The notes below the pieces were generated by a model. The model was given only the letters and a program-made list of their open reading frames with translations, ran no database searches and was not told the origin of the DNA. The translations under genes and the position numbers were made by a program. A stretch of DNA of 35,787 nt from a virus, in IMG/VR virus record IMGVR_UViG_3300027824_000009, positions 1 through 35,787 of that record; one strand, given 5' to 3'. Numbering within the stretch: the stretch's first letter is position 1; the number at the start of each line of letters is the position of its first letter. Shown here one piece after another: positions 1 to 8,035 of this stretch.

Positions 1-708
1 ACCCAGCCACATGGGAAACCCTTCGCCGACTGTCTGCACCGTACCGGGCGCATCACAGCCGTACTCGATGAACACGCCATCGATGCGGGAGAACGCAAAA
101 TTAGGCGTGCCGGCGTTGTACCAAACCTCTGTGGTGTCCCGCTTTAACAGCCACAGCTCTCGGTTTGTATCCAAACCCGCTACCAGGAAATCAGCCTGCC
201 CTCCGGCGGTCGAAAAGTTCAAGCTGTTCCAGCTGAAGAAGTCGTACGGGTCCGACTGGAAAAACTCAGAGGAGTTTGCTTTTCCGATGATGCCGAACCC
301 GTCCTGATAGGCGCAAAAGGTCGGCCCGGAAAAGGGCAGCGTCAATGCGGACACCGTGCCGCTGACCACGACATAGGCGTTAACGCCATCCACGATCAGA
401 AGTTGGATTCCGTTGTCAGCGATCGTCACCGGCCCGCTGGTCGTAGCAAGGATTCCTGATAGCGCCGAACCGCCAGCATAGACCTGATTGCCGCTAACCG
501 CGTATTGCGTGCCATTGCGGTTGATTAGCGCCCGGATCGGGCCGCTGCCCTGAATGGATGCCAGCGTCAACCCAGGCGTCATATAGAGGGCCGCGATCTC
601 CTTCCCGGTCTTGGTCTCGACCACTTCCGGGTATAGATTGATGCACTGCTGGCTCGCCAGGTTCAGACTACGCGCGGTGTAGGCCGAACCAACCAAAGGA
701 GTGCGCAT
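1..708 (-). CDS. P22 gp10-like DNA stabilisation / tail hub protein (partial)
   Basis: The frame is open from an ATG at 708 to the window edge: 236 codons of the N-terminal part, with no stop. The start MRTPLVGSAYTARSLNLASQ, followed by CINLYPEVVETKTGK and later LWLLKRDTTEVWYNAG, is typical of the phage stabilisation protein family (P22 gp10), which sits under the portal and tail accessory ring and closes the DNA channel after packaging. It directly follows the gp4-like gene, the same order as in P22 (gp4 then gp10). P22 gp10 is about 470 residues, so roughly half the gene lies outside the window. Family call is from motif recognition and gene order; both agree. Confidence 0.85.
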   Translation of the reverse strand, partial: MRTPLVGSAYTARSLNLASQQCINLYPEVVETKTGKEIAALYMTPGLTLASIQGSGPIRALINRNGTQYAVSGNQVYAGGSALSGILATTSGPVTIADNGIQLLIVDGVNAYVVVSGTVSALTLPFSGPTFCAYQDGFGIIGKANSSEFFQSDPYDFFSWNSLNFSTAGGQADFLVAGLDTNRELWLLKRDTTEVWYNAGTPNFAFSRIDGVFIEYGCDAPGTVQTVGEGFPMWLG

Positions 709-715
709 CGCCGCA

Positions 716-1432
716 TCACCTTGAGTAGTTGTTCGAGATGATGTTGTAGGTTCCGGGACCTCTGCTCACGAGTTCCGGGTCGAACTTGACCTCCAGCGGG
801 CGGTAGTTCCGCCGCTTGACCCACGCCTTGCTTTCGGCCGCCCTGGCTTGCAGCGTCTGCCCCGGTTCGCCCGGCAGGAAGTCAGCCCACAGAAGCACCG
901 CCATGTTGTTGTTCAGCGCCGAAAGGTAGCCAGGCGGCAGGGACACCGCGGTTGACAGGTCCGGGAACCCGGCAAGCTGTACGGTCGCGTCGAAGAACAG
1001 CGTGTAGCCACCCGAGTTCGGCACCGGGTAGACATTCAGGATGCCGGTTGGGAATTGCGGATCGTAGAACATGTCGGTAGGCACGTTTCCGGTTACTGAC
1101 CGGTTGGTGTTCATGTTCCAGGTGTTCTGATCCCTGATGGTAATTGGCCAATTGTTGAAGTTGACATCCTGGACGTAAGCCGAGCCGGCGGCGTAGTTGA
1201 TCGAGATCGGTCGCGCAGCGCCGGTCAGGCTGTATGCCGCCTGATTGACCACCAGCGGGATAGCCGTCTCGGTGTTCGCGTAGCACATGAGATTTTCGTT
1301 CGACCATTCGTCGATCATCTCATTCAGCAGTGCGAGAGCTGTGGCGCTGTCAGCCGAACCGATCGTCTCACCGGGCGCGTAAACGCCGATGCGCGAGAAT
1401 GCCGAAGTGATGATGTCGAGCGCGGTTGTCAC
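716..1432 (-). CDS. P22 gp4-like tail accessory factor / head completion protein
   Basis: 238 residues. The N-terminus MTTALDIITSAFSRIGVYAPGE with ALALLNEMIDEWSNENL, and the C-terminal YRPLEVKFDPEL, match the P22 tail accessory factor family (gp4, packaged DNA stabilisation protein). Members add to the portal ring after packaging and form the platform for gp10 and the needle. It is longer than P22 gp4 (166 residues), as is common in proteobacterial relatives. The start overlaps the stop of the upstream small gene, and a gp10-like gene follows 7 bases after its stop. No lysozyme-type catalytic motif was recognised. Confidence 0.85.
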   Translation of the reverse strand: MTTALDIITSAFSRIGVYAPGETIGSADSATALALLNEMIDEWSNENLMCYANTETAIPLVVNQAAYSLTGAARPISINYAAGSAYVQDVNFNNWPITIRDQNTWNMNTNRSVTGNVPTDMFYDPQFPTGILNVYPVPNSGGYTLFFDATVQLAGFPDLSTAVSLPPGYLSALNNNMAVLLWADFLPGEPGQTLQARAAESKAWVKRRNYRPLEVKFDPELVSRGPGTYNIISNNYSR

Positions 1433-1749
1433 GACGCGTTAGGCTGCGCCTCTAGAAGACGCGCCTCCTCTAGCACGTTCTGCACCAGCACATCCCCGAC
1501 CCACTTTGGGTAGTCGTGATGCACAAAGGCCGGCGTGGGGCGGTGGACCTTCTGCGCCCTGAAAGCGGCCGGGTTCGGCGTTCCGCCCATCTTGTAACCG
1601 CGCGCTTCGTGCTCTAGGCGCTGGTCCTCATTGTGTACCAGCACAGGTGGGAACTTCATCGGCTGGCGCAGCGTCGGGTCGTCGGAGATTGTCGCCGACC
1701 GCATCGCCGGGTGGTGCATCCACATCGGGTAGTCCTGATACTGATCCAT
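1429..1749 (-). CDS. Hypothetical phage protein between hydrolase and gp4-like gene
   Basis: 106 residues, rich in His, Pro and Tyr near the N-terminus (MDQYQDYPMWMHHPAMRS) and ending in a short helix, VQNVLEEARLLEAQ. The ATG at 1749 is preferred over the one at 1755 because AGGAG lies 6 bases upstream of it but directly abuts the other. The segment MKFPPVLVHNEDQRLEHEARGYK looks like a conserved block: short proteins carrying such a head-like motif occur in tail or capsid clusters of related phages, but I cannot assign a function. It overlaps the gp4-like start by 4 bases, so it is almost certainly co-translated with the head-completion genes. Confidence 0.7.
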   Translation of the reverse strand: MDQYQDYPMWMHHPAMRSATISDDPTLRQPMKFPPVLVHNEDQRLEHEARGYKMGGTPNPAAFRAQKVHRPTPAFVHHDYPKWVGDVLVQNVLEEARLLEAQPNAS

Positions 1750-1758
1750 TGTCATCTC

Positions 1759-2838
1759 CTACCGGTGCCCGCCGACCGCCGATGCCAGGGCGTTCAGGAT
1801 GATGTTATCTGCCCACGGCACGGAAATCTGGTGCGCCGTGGCGGTGTAATCCCACAACAGGGTGTAGTTGATCTGCTCCGGGTTGAAGCTTGCCGTGGTG
1901 GCTCCGCTTCTCAGGTTGGCCACGTAGCCGAGTGTATAGGTATACCAGTCCTGTCCGCCGTGCGAACTGGCGCACGAGCCACTTACCCATTGCGTAGGCC
2001 CAAAGCAGCAGTCATCACTGATGCCCAGAATCTGCACCTGCCGGCGAGGCTGGGGATAGGACGCCATCAAATACATGTCGAGATAGCCAGCGATGGTGTA
2101 AAACGGGACGTTGGTTTGTTCCGCGTCGGCTGGGAGGCAGTTTTGATTGATCCCAGGCATTGAACCAGCGTCAGGGATAGAAAGCTGAATTCGCGGATCG
2201 AGGGCTGCCATCACAGTTGTGGTCCATCCTCCACCGGACAGCCCAACCATGTCGTAGCGGGAGAACGATCTGTGCGCGTCCCAGTAGTTTTCCGCCTCCA
2301 CGAGCGGTTCCAGAAAGTACTGCATCGCAGTGTTGCCGAAACTCGCAAACATCGCGGTGTGGTCACTCGCGACGCCGCAGGTGGGCGGGCGCGGCATGTT
2401 GTAGGCGAAGACGGAATACCCCGCATTGAGCAGTGCCACGAGCAATTGTGTCGTGTTGTACACCGCGGAGAATGACGGCCAATCGCAGGTGTCTTGATGC
2501 CCCATGTTGACGATGACCACGCGCCCGTTGTTTGGCGAGTTCGCGTGATAGAGCAAGCTCGTGTATGTCTGGGCGTTGCTCATGGCCGAGACATACGAGT
2601 CAACGCTGGCAACATTGGCCGGAGAGCTGCCTCCGTAGGGGTTGGTCACACCTGTTGTCACGGTGGGCAAGGTTGATGGCAATACGCCTGTCCCGATGCC
2701 CCACGCTTCATTTATGAGAGCCGCGCGGCACGTCGCCACCGACGCTGTGCTGGTCACACAGCCAAGCGTGTTGCCGTCGATCGCCCATGCCGGCGCTGAC
2801 AGAAGCGCGAGCAGCAGTGCAAGAGAGAGGCGCCGCAT
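1759..2838 (-). CDS. Exported alpha/beta-hydrolase-like protein
   Basis: 359 residues from the ATG at 2838; a GTG at 2847 overlapping the upstream stop (GTGA) is the alternative. Residues 1-19 are a Sec signal peptide (MRRLSLALLLALLSAPAWA). The nucleophile elbow is VGLSGGGW with Ser201, after a long helix and a strand (RYDMVGLSG), and NMGHQ (111-115) fits the oxyanion turn. Candidate acid and base residues are Asp254 or Asp275 and His293 or His336. This is the layout of an esterase or peptidase of the alpha/beta-hydrolase fold; the substrate is unknown. Many cysteines suit an extracytoplasmic location. It lies in the late operon between a SPRY protein and the head-completion genes, where a cell-surface or polysaccharide esterase role is plausible but unproven. 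Confidence 0.7.
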   Translation of the reverse strand: MRRLSLALLLALLSAPAWAIDGNTLGCVTSTASVATCRAALINEAWGIGTGVLPSTLPTVTTGVTNPYGGSSPANVASVDSYVSAMSNAQTYTSLLYHANSPNNGRVVIVNMGHQDTCDWPSFSAVYNTTQLLVALLNAGYSVFAYNMPRPPTCGVASDHTAMFASFGNTAMQYFLEPLVEAENYWDAHRSFSRYDMVGLSGGGWTTTVMAALDPRIQLSIPDAGSMPGINQNCLPADAEQTNVPFYTIAGYLDMYLMASYPQPRRQVQILGISDDCCFGPTQWVSGSCASSHGGQDWYTYTLGYVANLRSGATTASFNPEQINYTLLWDYTATAHQISVPWADNIILNALASAVGGHR

Positions 2839-2843
2839 GCTCT

Positions 2844-3830
2844 TCACCAGTTGGAATAACCGGTCGGCACGGTGCCGACATAGGATGTGCCCCCGACATT
2901 GACCGTTACGGTTGCGGCATTGGCGGTGAACTGCCCGGAGAACCCGAAGAAGATGTTGCCACTGACGCCAGAGATGTCATATCCGCCTGACGGTGTATTC
3001 GGGTCTTGCGGGGGAGTTAGGCCGGCATTCCAACCGCCCCCCGCCCAACGGATAACCCACACCTTCTTGGCGGTTAGATCGACGGCATACCCACAAGTCT
3101 GGCCTACATTACACGGGTCAAATGTGTCTGTGTGCGTGGCGTTATACCAGGTTAACCCCGTGCCAGTGCTGATGCCGTTTTGCCATGCATAGCCATGTGT
3201 ACTGCTCCCTAAGTAGCTGCTCAAACTGGCGCTAGCATCTGCAAGGCCAACCATAACACCGTTGGTGCCGGCGCCCGTCGCGCCGGGGGTAACCTCGAAG
3301 TAGTATTTCCCTGAGGAATGCGAAGTTGTGCTCCGCACGCTTGACCAGTTTACGTCCGCCGGGTTCGACGCGGTTAGATTGACGTTGGAGAGCGTAATCG
3401 AGGCGGATTTATCCGAAGGGTTGAAGGTGACGGCTGGCGAGCCACCAACCAGCGAAACAGCCTGAGAGAGGGGTGAGCCGACCGCGCCGGCCTGGGTAGC
3501 AACGATGTTGAAATCAGCATACGTGCCAGTCGTAGGACACGTCGAGGGGCAGGTCAGGTTGCTCGGCAGCGTAGTTGATGACAGCAAAAACCCGCCGCTG
3601 TTCGTGCCGGTGATGGCGAGCGTGCCGGTGAACGAGCCGATAGACATCGTGACGCCTACGGCAGATATGACGTAGGTGCCCGTGGTTCCCGCGGTGAACG
3701 TCCCCGAAGATGGGGTAACGCTGAGGATGGTCAGGGCGCCAGCCCCGCCGGACCCACCCGCGTCGGTCAACGCGAGTTGCGCGCTGGCCGGCGACGCCAG
3801 AAGGCAGAGAAGAAGCGCAAGCCAGCGCAT
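2844..3830 (-). CDS. Exported Ig-like repeat plus SPRY-domain protein
   Basis: 328 residues; ATG at 3830 with AGGGA 8 bases upstream. Residues 1-17 form a signal peptide (MRWLALLLCLLASPASA). Residues about 33-130 are one Ig/cadherin-like repeat ending TQAGAVGSPLSQA, the same repeat type seen in the 366-residue protein encoded at 4879-5979. From about residue 150 the protein reads as a SPRY domain: WSSVRSTTSHSSGKYYFEV, NGVMVGLADASA, GYAVDLTAKKVWVIRW and FFGFSG. SPRY domains are binding modules and occur in phage tail or surface proteins. Likely a surface-binding or virion-associated protein; export is inferred only from the N-terminus. Confidence 0.72.
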   Translation of the reverse strand: MRWLALLLCLLASPASAQLALTDAGGSGGAGALTILSVTPSSGTFTAGTTGTYVISAVGVTMSIGSFTGTLAITGTNSGGFLLSSTTLPSNLTCPSTCPTTGTYADFNIVATQAGAVGSPLSQAVSLVGGSPAVTFNPSDKSASITLSNVNLTASNPADVNWSSVRSTTSHSSGKYYFEVTPGATGAGTNGVMVGLADASASLSSYLGSSTHGYAWQNGISTGTGLTWYNATHTDTFDPCNVGQTCGYAVDLTAKKVWVIRWAGGGWNAGLTPPQDPNTPSGGYDISGVSGNIFFGFSGQFTANAATVTVNVGGTSYVGTVPTGYSNW

Positions 3831-3842
3831 GCGAGAAGTCCC

Positions 3843-4694
3843 TCAGTTGGCGACGTATGTTAGGCCACCAGTTAAAGGCCCGGTGGTAGATGTGATTAGG
3901 CATAACCCCTGAGCAACGGTTGCTGTGCGCGCGCCGGTATTCACGAGGTTGGTGCCAGTGCTCGCCGAGAAGATGAAGCCGGCGCCGGTTGTGGTTCCGC
4001 CAAGCACGCCAGCCACGGTGCCGCCGCCGCAGGTGCCCCCGGTTCCCTCAATCACGGCTACGTTATCCGCCGCGCCGGCAAAGAGCGACAGCCCGCAAAC
4101 ATAGATTTTCTTGGCGCTGACCGGCGCGGCGATCTGCACCGTGGTCGCGGTCACGACGCTAATCGGCACATAGGTTGTGGCCAGTGAGGAGCACGGATCA
4201 CCGTTCGCATTGGCCACCGCGCCGATGGTGAACAAATTGGCCGACCCGGTGCCGATTGCGTTGCCGGGGATGACGGCCTGGAGGGCGTTCAAGATGCCCT
4301 TGAGGAGGGCGACCACCGAAAAGGTGCCGGTTCCGCTCGACGCTGCGGTGTCTGCCTTGGCGCCTTGCGTGATGCTCGCGCCGTCCACCACCGAGCCCGC
4401 GGCAAAAGCCCCCGCCGCAACCGAGCCGGAGGCAAAGGTGCCGCTGGCGGCGCTGACTGGCTGAGTTGTCGCCGACGCGTCGACCTTGGCGGCCCCGCCC
4501 GCCGTGATTGCCAAACCGTTGGCGCCGGCAGTCGCGTCCCAGATGGTGTTACCAGGGCAGAAGGAGCTGCCGGGGCAGGCCGCGCCGTAAACGGTCTTAG
4601 ACGCCCCGGTGCCGTCCAGGATCGAAAGCGTCGCCGCCAGAGCCGTTCCGGCTCCAAAGACCAGGAACAGGAGGAAGAAAGGGAGCTTTTTCAT
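3843..4694 (-). CDS. Exported Ala/Gly/Thr-rich phage surface or virion protein
   Basis: 283 residues. The start is the ATG at 4694, which overlaps the stop of the 63-residue gene in an ATGA and is preceded by a purine-rich stretch; a longer frame reaching 4805 has no such support. Residues 1-20 (MKKLPFFLLFLVFGAGTALA) are a signal peptide. The middle has short degenerate repeats (ASGSVAAGAFAAGSVVDGAS) then QGAKADTAASSGTGTFSVVALLKGIL, a block common in phage structural proteins. The C-terminal half (VSAKKIYVCGLSLFAGAADNVAVIEG) looks beta-rich with paired cysteines. Function unknown; it may decorate the virion or the infected-cell surface. Confidence 0.7.
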   Translation of the reverse strand: MKKLPFFLLFLVFGAGTALAATLSILDGTGASKTVYGAACPGSSFCPGNTIWDATAGANGLAITAGGAAKVDASATTQPVSAASGTFASGSVAAGAFAAGSVVDGASITQGAKADTAASSGTGTFSVVALLKGILNALQAVIPGNAIGTGSANLFTIGAVANANGDPCSSLATTYVPISVVTATTVQIAAPVSAKKIYVCGLSLFAGAADNVAVIEGTGGTCGGGTVAGVLGGTTTGAGFIFSASTGTNLVNTGARTATVAQGLCLITSTTGPLTGGLTYVAN

Positions 4695-4882
4695 AGGACA
4701 CCCAGATATTGAGAGTTGCAGGCTTTTGAGAGGTCGAACGAATGAGAACAGGTCGCGCTTGTCCCTGTGACAAAAAAGCAAACCACCGGCTCGGCGTCGG
4801 TGCATAGGGTGCCCGATAGTGTCTCGGCCTGCGCGCCTCCGCCTATGACAGGGAACAGGAGGAAGAGAGTTAGCTTCTTCAT
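4691..4882 (-). CDS. Small exported protein, partial duplicate of its neighbours
   Basis: 63 residues. The signal peptide MKKLTLFLLFPVIGGGAQA resembles that of the next gene (MKKLPFFLLFLVFGAGTALA), while its C-terminus KACNSQYLGVL repeats that of the preceding gene (EACNSQYLGGVL). At DNA level the similarity spans the gene boundaries: the AGGAGGAAGA tracts, the start codons and the following sequence recur at about 4660-4730 and 4850-4920. It therefore looks like the product of a tandem duplication with loss of the middle. Overlaps both neighbours by 4 bases, so translation is coupled. Could be a functional small secreted peptide or a decaying copy. Confidence 0.6.
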   Translation of the reverse strand: MKKLTLFLLFPVIGGGAQAETLSGTLCTDAEPVVCFFVTGTSATCSHSFDLSKACNSQYLGVL

Positions 4883-5979
4883 AGGACGCCGCCTAGATAC
4901 TGGCTGTTGCAGGCTTCATTGAACTTCAGGGTATTGTCGCAAGCTCCGCCCGTCCCGGTAAGCGTCTTGGTTGGGGGAGTGTATGGCGAGTTGCTGAACG
5001 CTACGTCAGTAGCCGTCAGGTTGATGTTGTAGGACGATGCACTCAGGGTTGCTGCCGCGTTGAGATTGCTGCCGCTGATAGCGAAGTGTGTCGTATCATC
5101 AACCGAGAAAGTGCCACCGAACGAACCGCTGCTGGTGGGCGCAGTGAGGGTGGCCACTGTAGTCCCGCTGGTCGTGCCTATCGGGTAGGTTGAGATTGAG
5201 AGGTTGATTGCCGTGATTGTCGGCGCACTCGTGATGGTGATGGTTTCGGCCTGTCCCAGCGGAGAGCCTGTCGCCCCCGCCTGGGTTGCCAGCAGGCAGA
5301 CCTGATAGGTGCCGGCGCCCGGCGTGCCGCTGGTCTCGAGGTTCGCCACGGCAATCTGGAAGCTGGCGTTGTCCGCTCCGTTGACGCCGTTGCACCCGCC
5401 TGCGGAATTAGAGAGTGATAGCGAGCCGGTGAACAGACCTGGCGGGGAGGTCGTAACGCCTATGGCGCCTACGACCGTGCCGGTCGGGCCGGCCGCTATC
5501 GAGTTGTTTGATAGCGTGACTGAGGCCAGTGTGATCGGAACTGAGCTGATGGTGATCGTCTCGGCCTGTGCCAGCGGCGAGCCGGTCGCCCCGGCTTGGG
5601 TGGCCGTGACGGTGATGTGGTAGGTGCCGGCCCCTACGACGCCCGAGGTTTCCAGGGTCGGACCAACTAGCTGAAAACTCGCCGCATCGGCACCGGACAG
5701 CGCAAGGCTGCCGGAAAATTCGCCGCCCGGCGTGGTCGCGACGCTCACGGTGCCGACAACAGACCCGCTCGGCCCTGCGGTGATTGAATTGTTTGACAGC
5801 GCGACGCTGTTCAGCGTGATCGTCCCCACTGATGCCCCGGAGGGCAGGAGGCCGTAGGTTCTGCTTGGGCTGGGGCCGATCGCCCCCCCGGCCCCCACGG
5901 GGCCATACAGCGGTGTTGCCGGTTGCGCCGCAGCCGCCGTTGCGAACAGCAGACCGGCGAGGACTGCTACCCAGCGCAT
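4879..5979 (-). CDS. Exported protein with three Ig/cadherin-like repeats
   Basis: 366 residues; signal peptide MRWVAVLAGLLFATAAAAQ. Three tandem repeats of about 90 residues follow: 52-145, 148-250 and 252-342. Repeats 1 and 2 share SNNSI.AGP, SGSL.LS, ASFQ, LETSG, GAGTY and TQAGATGSPL.QAETITI; repeat 3 is more diverged. These are the marks of bacterial Ig-like or cadherin-like beta-sandwich domains, usually adhesive. The C-terminus ends EACNSQYLGGVL, shared with the next small gene. Start ATG directly follows the previous TAG. It sits in the late operon after the coat gene, so it could be a virion decoration or a late-expressed host-surface adhesin. Confidence 0.72.
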   Translation of the reverse strand: MRWVAVLAGLLFATAAAAQPATPLYGPVGAGGAIGPSPSRTYGLLPSGASVGTITLNSVALSNNSITAGPSGSVVGTVSVATTPGGEFSGSLALSGADAASFQLVGPTLETSGVVGAGTYHITVTATQAGATGSPLAQAETITISSVPITLASVTLSNNSIAAGPTGTVVGAIGVTTSPPGLFTGSLSLSNSAGGCNGVNGADNASFQIAVANLETSGTPGAGTYQVCLLATQAGATGSPLGQAETITITSAPTITAINLSISTYPIGTTSGTTVATLTAPTSSGSFGGTFSVDDTTHFAISGSNLNAAATLSASSYNINLTATDVAFSNSPYTPPTKTLTGTGGACDNTLKFNEACNSQYLGGVL

Positions 5980-6420
5980 CTACCCGCCGAACGCGAGGCC
6001 GGAAAAGGGGTGCGTGCTGTCCGACGAATTGACAGACACTGACCCTGCCCCAGGCGATACGTTGTAGGTGCGGTCTGCCGGAATACAGGTTGTGCTGCCC
6101 GCGGTTGTGGTGGTCGCGGTGCCGATCTCATTGATGCAAAGCGCCGCGCCTGCGCCTAGCGGATTGTAAATCCAGCCGCCGTGCACCCGGTTGCCCGCGT
6201 TGATCGCCGTTACTGCCGTCCCGCCGGTCGTCACCGAGGCCACGTCAAGCGCGCGCTGGCGCAGTGACCCCGGAGCGGTAGGCAGAGGGTTGGCGGTCGA
6301 CGCCGCTTTCAGGGTGGGATTGCCAGCGTCATTGAGAGGCCCGCTGTACGAGTATTCCGGCGCCTGCGCCAAGGCGACGCCAGGTAGCAGCAGAAGCGCC
6401 GCAAAGAGCCATGCCTTCAT
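5980..6420 (-). CDS. Exported small virion-type protein
   Basis: 146 residues from the ATG at 6420, chosen because GGAG/AGG lies 5-10 bases upstream; an in-frame GTG at 6435 that overlaps the previous stop is the alternative. Residues 1-18 form a signal peptide (MKAWLFAALLLLPGVALA). The mature part is Thr/Ala/Gly-rich with two cysteines (ALCINEIG and STTCIPAD), consistent with one disulphide in an exported beta-rich protein. The block GGWIYNPLGAGAALCINE resembles short phage-encoded proteins that follow coat genes, but I cannot name a family. First of the run of signal-bearing genes downstream of the coat. Confidence 0.65.
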   Translation of the reverse strand: MKAWLFAALLLLPGVALAQAPEYSYSGPLNDAGNPTLKAASTANPLPTAPGSLRQRALDVASVTTGGTAVTAINAGNRVHGGWIYNPLGAGAALCINEIGTATTTTAGSTTCIPADRTYNVSPGAGSVSVNSSDSTHPFSGLAFGG

Positions 6421-6431
6421 TTCCCTACTCC

Positions 6432-6641
6432 TCACGACATCCGCAACATGAGAACGCTGCCATTGCGGTACACTTCGCCGACCGCTACCCCGGCGGTGGC
6501 CGCGGCCCCGTCATTGGCGGCATTGATGACCGACGCGAGCGGCAGCAGGTAAACGCCTCCCTGCATCGGTATGACGAAGCCCTGGGTATCCTGGGCAACG
6601 GTAGTCTGAGTGGTTGATGTAACGGTGCCTGCAACTGGCAT
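6432..6641 (-). CDS. Small hypothetical protein after the coat gene
   Basis: 69 residues, MPVAGTVTSTTQTTVAQDTQ at the start and GVAVGEVYRNGSVLMLRMS at the end. No signal peptide; Thr- and Val-rich, probably all beta. It begins about 1 base after the stop of the preceding small gene and its stop overlaps an in-frame GTG of the next. Small beta proteins in this position can be capsid decoration proteins; the size and location fit, but no motif proves it. Weak assignment. Confidence 0.55.
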   Translation of the reverse strand: MPVAGTVTSTTQTTVAQDTQGFVIPMQGGVYLLPLASVINAANDGAAATAGVAVGEVYRNGSVLMLRMS

Positions 6642-6642
6642 A

Positions 6643-6852
6643 TCAGGAACTCCTGGTAGAGATCACGGGAACGACTTCAGGCGATGACCACCCGCGCATG
6701 TACCCCGCGTTGGGTCCCCGTCGCTGTGCTTGCTCGAACGCCTGCGCGATACGCTCGCAGGCACCGCGGCCCATCTTCGGGCCTAGCGCGATCTCCTCGC
6801 CTTCGCGGGTGCGCACGACGGCTTGCCACAGCGGCTGGCGCATCGGGTCCAT
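6643..6852 (-). CDS. Small hypothetical protein directly after coat
   Basis: 69 residues: MDPMRQPLWQAVVRTREGEE then a helix with RGACERIAQAFEQAQRRG. The layout (a strand with R-x-x-x-G-E, then a helix with regularly spaced charged residues) suggests a small alpha/beta protein. ATG at 6852 begins 1 base after the coat stop; a second ATG at 6843 is possible. No known family recognised. Kept because it fills a gap in a tightly packed operon and has clean coding composition. Confidence 0.5.
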   Translation of the reverse strand: MDPMRQPLWQAVVRTREGEEIALGPKMGRGACERIAQAFEQAQRRGPNAGYMRGWSSPEVVPVISTRSS

Positions 6853-6853
6853 G

Positions 6854-8035
6854 CTACGTACTTAGCCTGCAAGCCAGTTCAGGGTAGAACGTGGTAGTGC
6901 CGTACAGTACATCGATCCTGCACGGCATCCGGTGTGCGTTGATGTCATAATCCCGGATGATCGACATGCTGATGTTTTTGTACATCTGCCGCGCCGCAAA
7001 ATCGACGCCTTGCGGCAGCTCTTGCGGCACTGTCACCAGCCCGAACGCATCCTTCACGAAACCAACATTTTTTGCGGTTGTCCCGTTCGCGGCACCATGC
7101 ACGGTGATGTTGGCGCCGGCCCCAGGTGACACGTCGACCGTCTGGTAAGGCCCCGATGTGACGATGGCAGGGTAGATCGGGATTGTTGCGTTGCCGCTGC
7201 TGTCGCTGGCCACCGGGCCGGTGACGACGAAGTTCTGTAGGGCTCCGGTCGACACGCGCGAGCGCGGGTTGATGGCGTTCACGCCCTGGATCGTAATGAC
7301 CTCACCGCCTAGGAACAGCGTGGCAATGTTGCCGGTCCAGGTGTTCGTGACCAGGTTGGCGCCTGTCTGCAACGCGCTGTTGACCTTGCCCGTGCCGGCG
7401 AAGGCGCCGTTGGTCAATGACTGGATGTTCTGATCCATGAAGATTTCGAAGTTGGCTATTGCGGCAAGGAAGCCCTTCAGCGCACCCTCGGCCACGTTGC
7501 GAACGTATAGCCCTGACAATCCGACTGCTATGGACCAGTAACACGCTGGATTCAGCACCAACACGCGGGCATCCTGCGGAGCGCCGGCCTCGTCCATCCG
7601 CTGCCCCACGGCAGCCAAGTCGGCAAACGACGATGGCAGACCCGCGTTCCCGACCTCGTTGTTGACCATGCTGACGTTTGACGCCACGTCATAGTCGATT
7701 TGGTTGGCGATTTCGGCCGCCGCCGACGCCAGATACCGTTCGCTGAATTCCTCGATCGTCAGCGTAAGGTCCTGGATGGAGAACGCGAAAGCCACCTGGC
7801 AGTTGGTGTTCACCGTGATTGAGGTCGAGGGTTCCTGAACGTCTTGCAGGTCCAGCGCCACCTGCTTGACCGCCCGGAATTTCACCGGCTTGCGAACCGT
7901 GATTGTCGAGCCAATGGCTACGAACTGGTTCTCGAACATCCGGTTGACTTTGGACGCGAAGACTAGATTGTTTTCTAGCCTAACAAGCGTTTCCTTGGCG
8001 ATAACACTAGGCGTCAGTAGGGCATTATTAGCCAT
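6854..8035 (-). CDS. Major capsid protein, P22 gp5 type
   Basis: 393 residues (P22 gp5 has 430). The N-terminus MANNALLTPSVIAKETLVRL, then VNRMFENQFVAIGSTITVRKPVKFR, is the classic opening of the P22 coat family, with the E-loop region following. Later blocks include LTIEEFSERYLASAAAEIANQIDYD, LNPACYWSIAVGLSGLYV and the C-terminal QGVDFAARQMYKNISMSIIRDYDIN, all typical. It forms the T=7 shell around the scaffold encoded just upstream. GGAG lies 8 bases before the ATG. A separate inserted domain is likely in the 200-300 region (GKVNSALQTG to SGPYQTVDVSPG), as in P22 relatives. Confidence 0.92.
   Translation of the reverse strand: MANNALLTPSVIAKETLVRLENNLVFASKVNRMFENQFVAIGSTITVRKPVKFRAVKQVALDLQDVQEPSTSITVNTNCQVAFAFSIQDLTLTIEEFSERYLASAAAEIANQIDYDVASNVSMVNNEVGNAGLPSSFADLAAVGQRMDEAGAPQDARVLVLNPACYWSIAVGLSGLYVRNVAEGALKGFLAAIANFEIFMDQNIQSLTNGAFAGTGKVNSALQTGANLVTNTWTGNIATLFLGGEVITIQGVNAINPRSRVSTGALQNFVVTGPVASDSSGNATIPIYPAIVTSGPYQTVDVSPGAGANITVHGAANGTTAKNVGFVKDAFGLVTVPQELPQGVDFAARQMYKNISMSIIRDYDINAHRMPCRIDVLYGTTTFYPELACRLST

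Noticed and set aside
1633-2163. 176-codon plus-strand frame
   Set aside because: Antisense of the hydrolase and the small gene next to it; Arg/Val-rich shadow.
4289-4657. 122-codon minus-strand frame
   Set aside because: Out of phase with the 283-residue exported protein; Arg/Pro-rich shadow.
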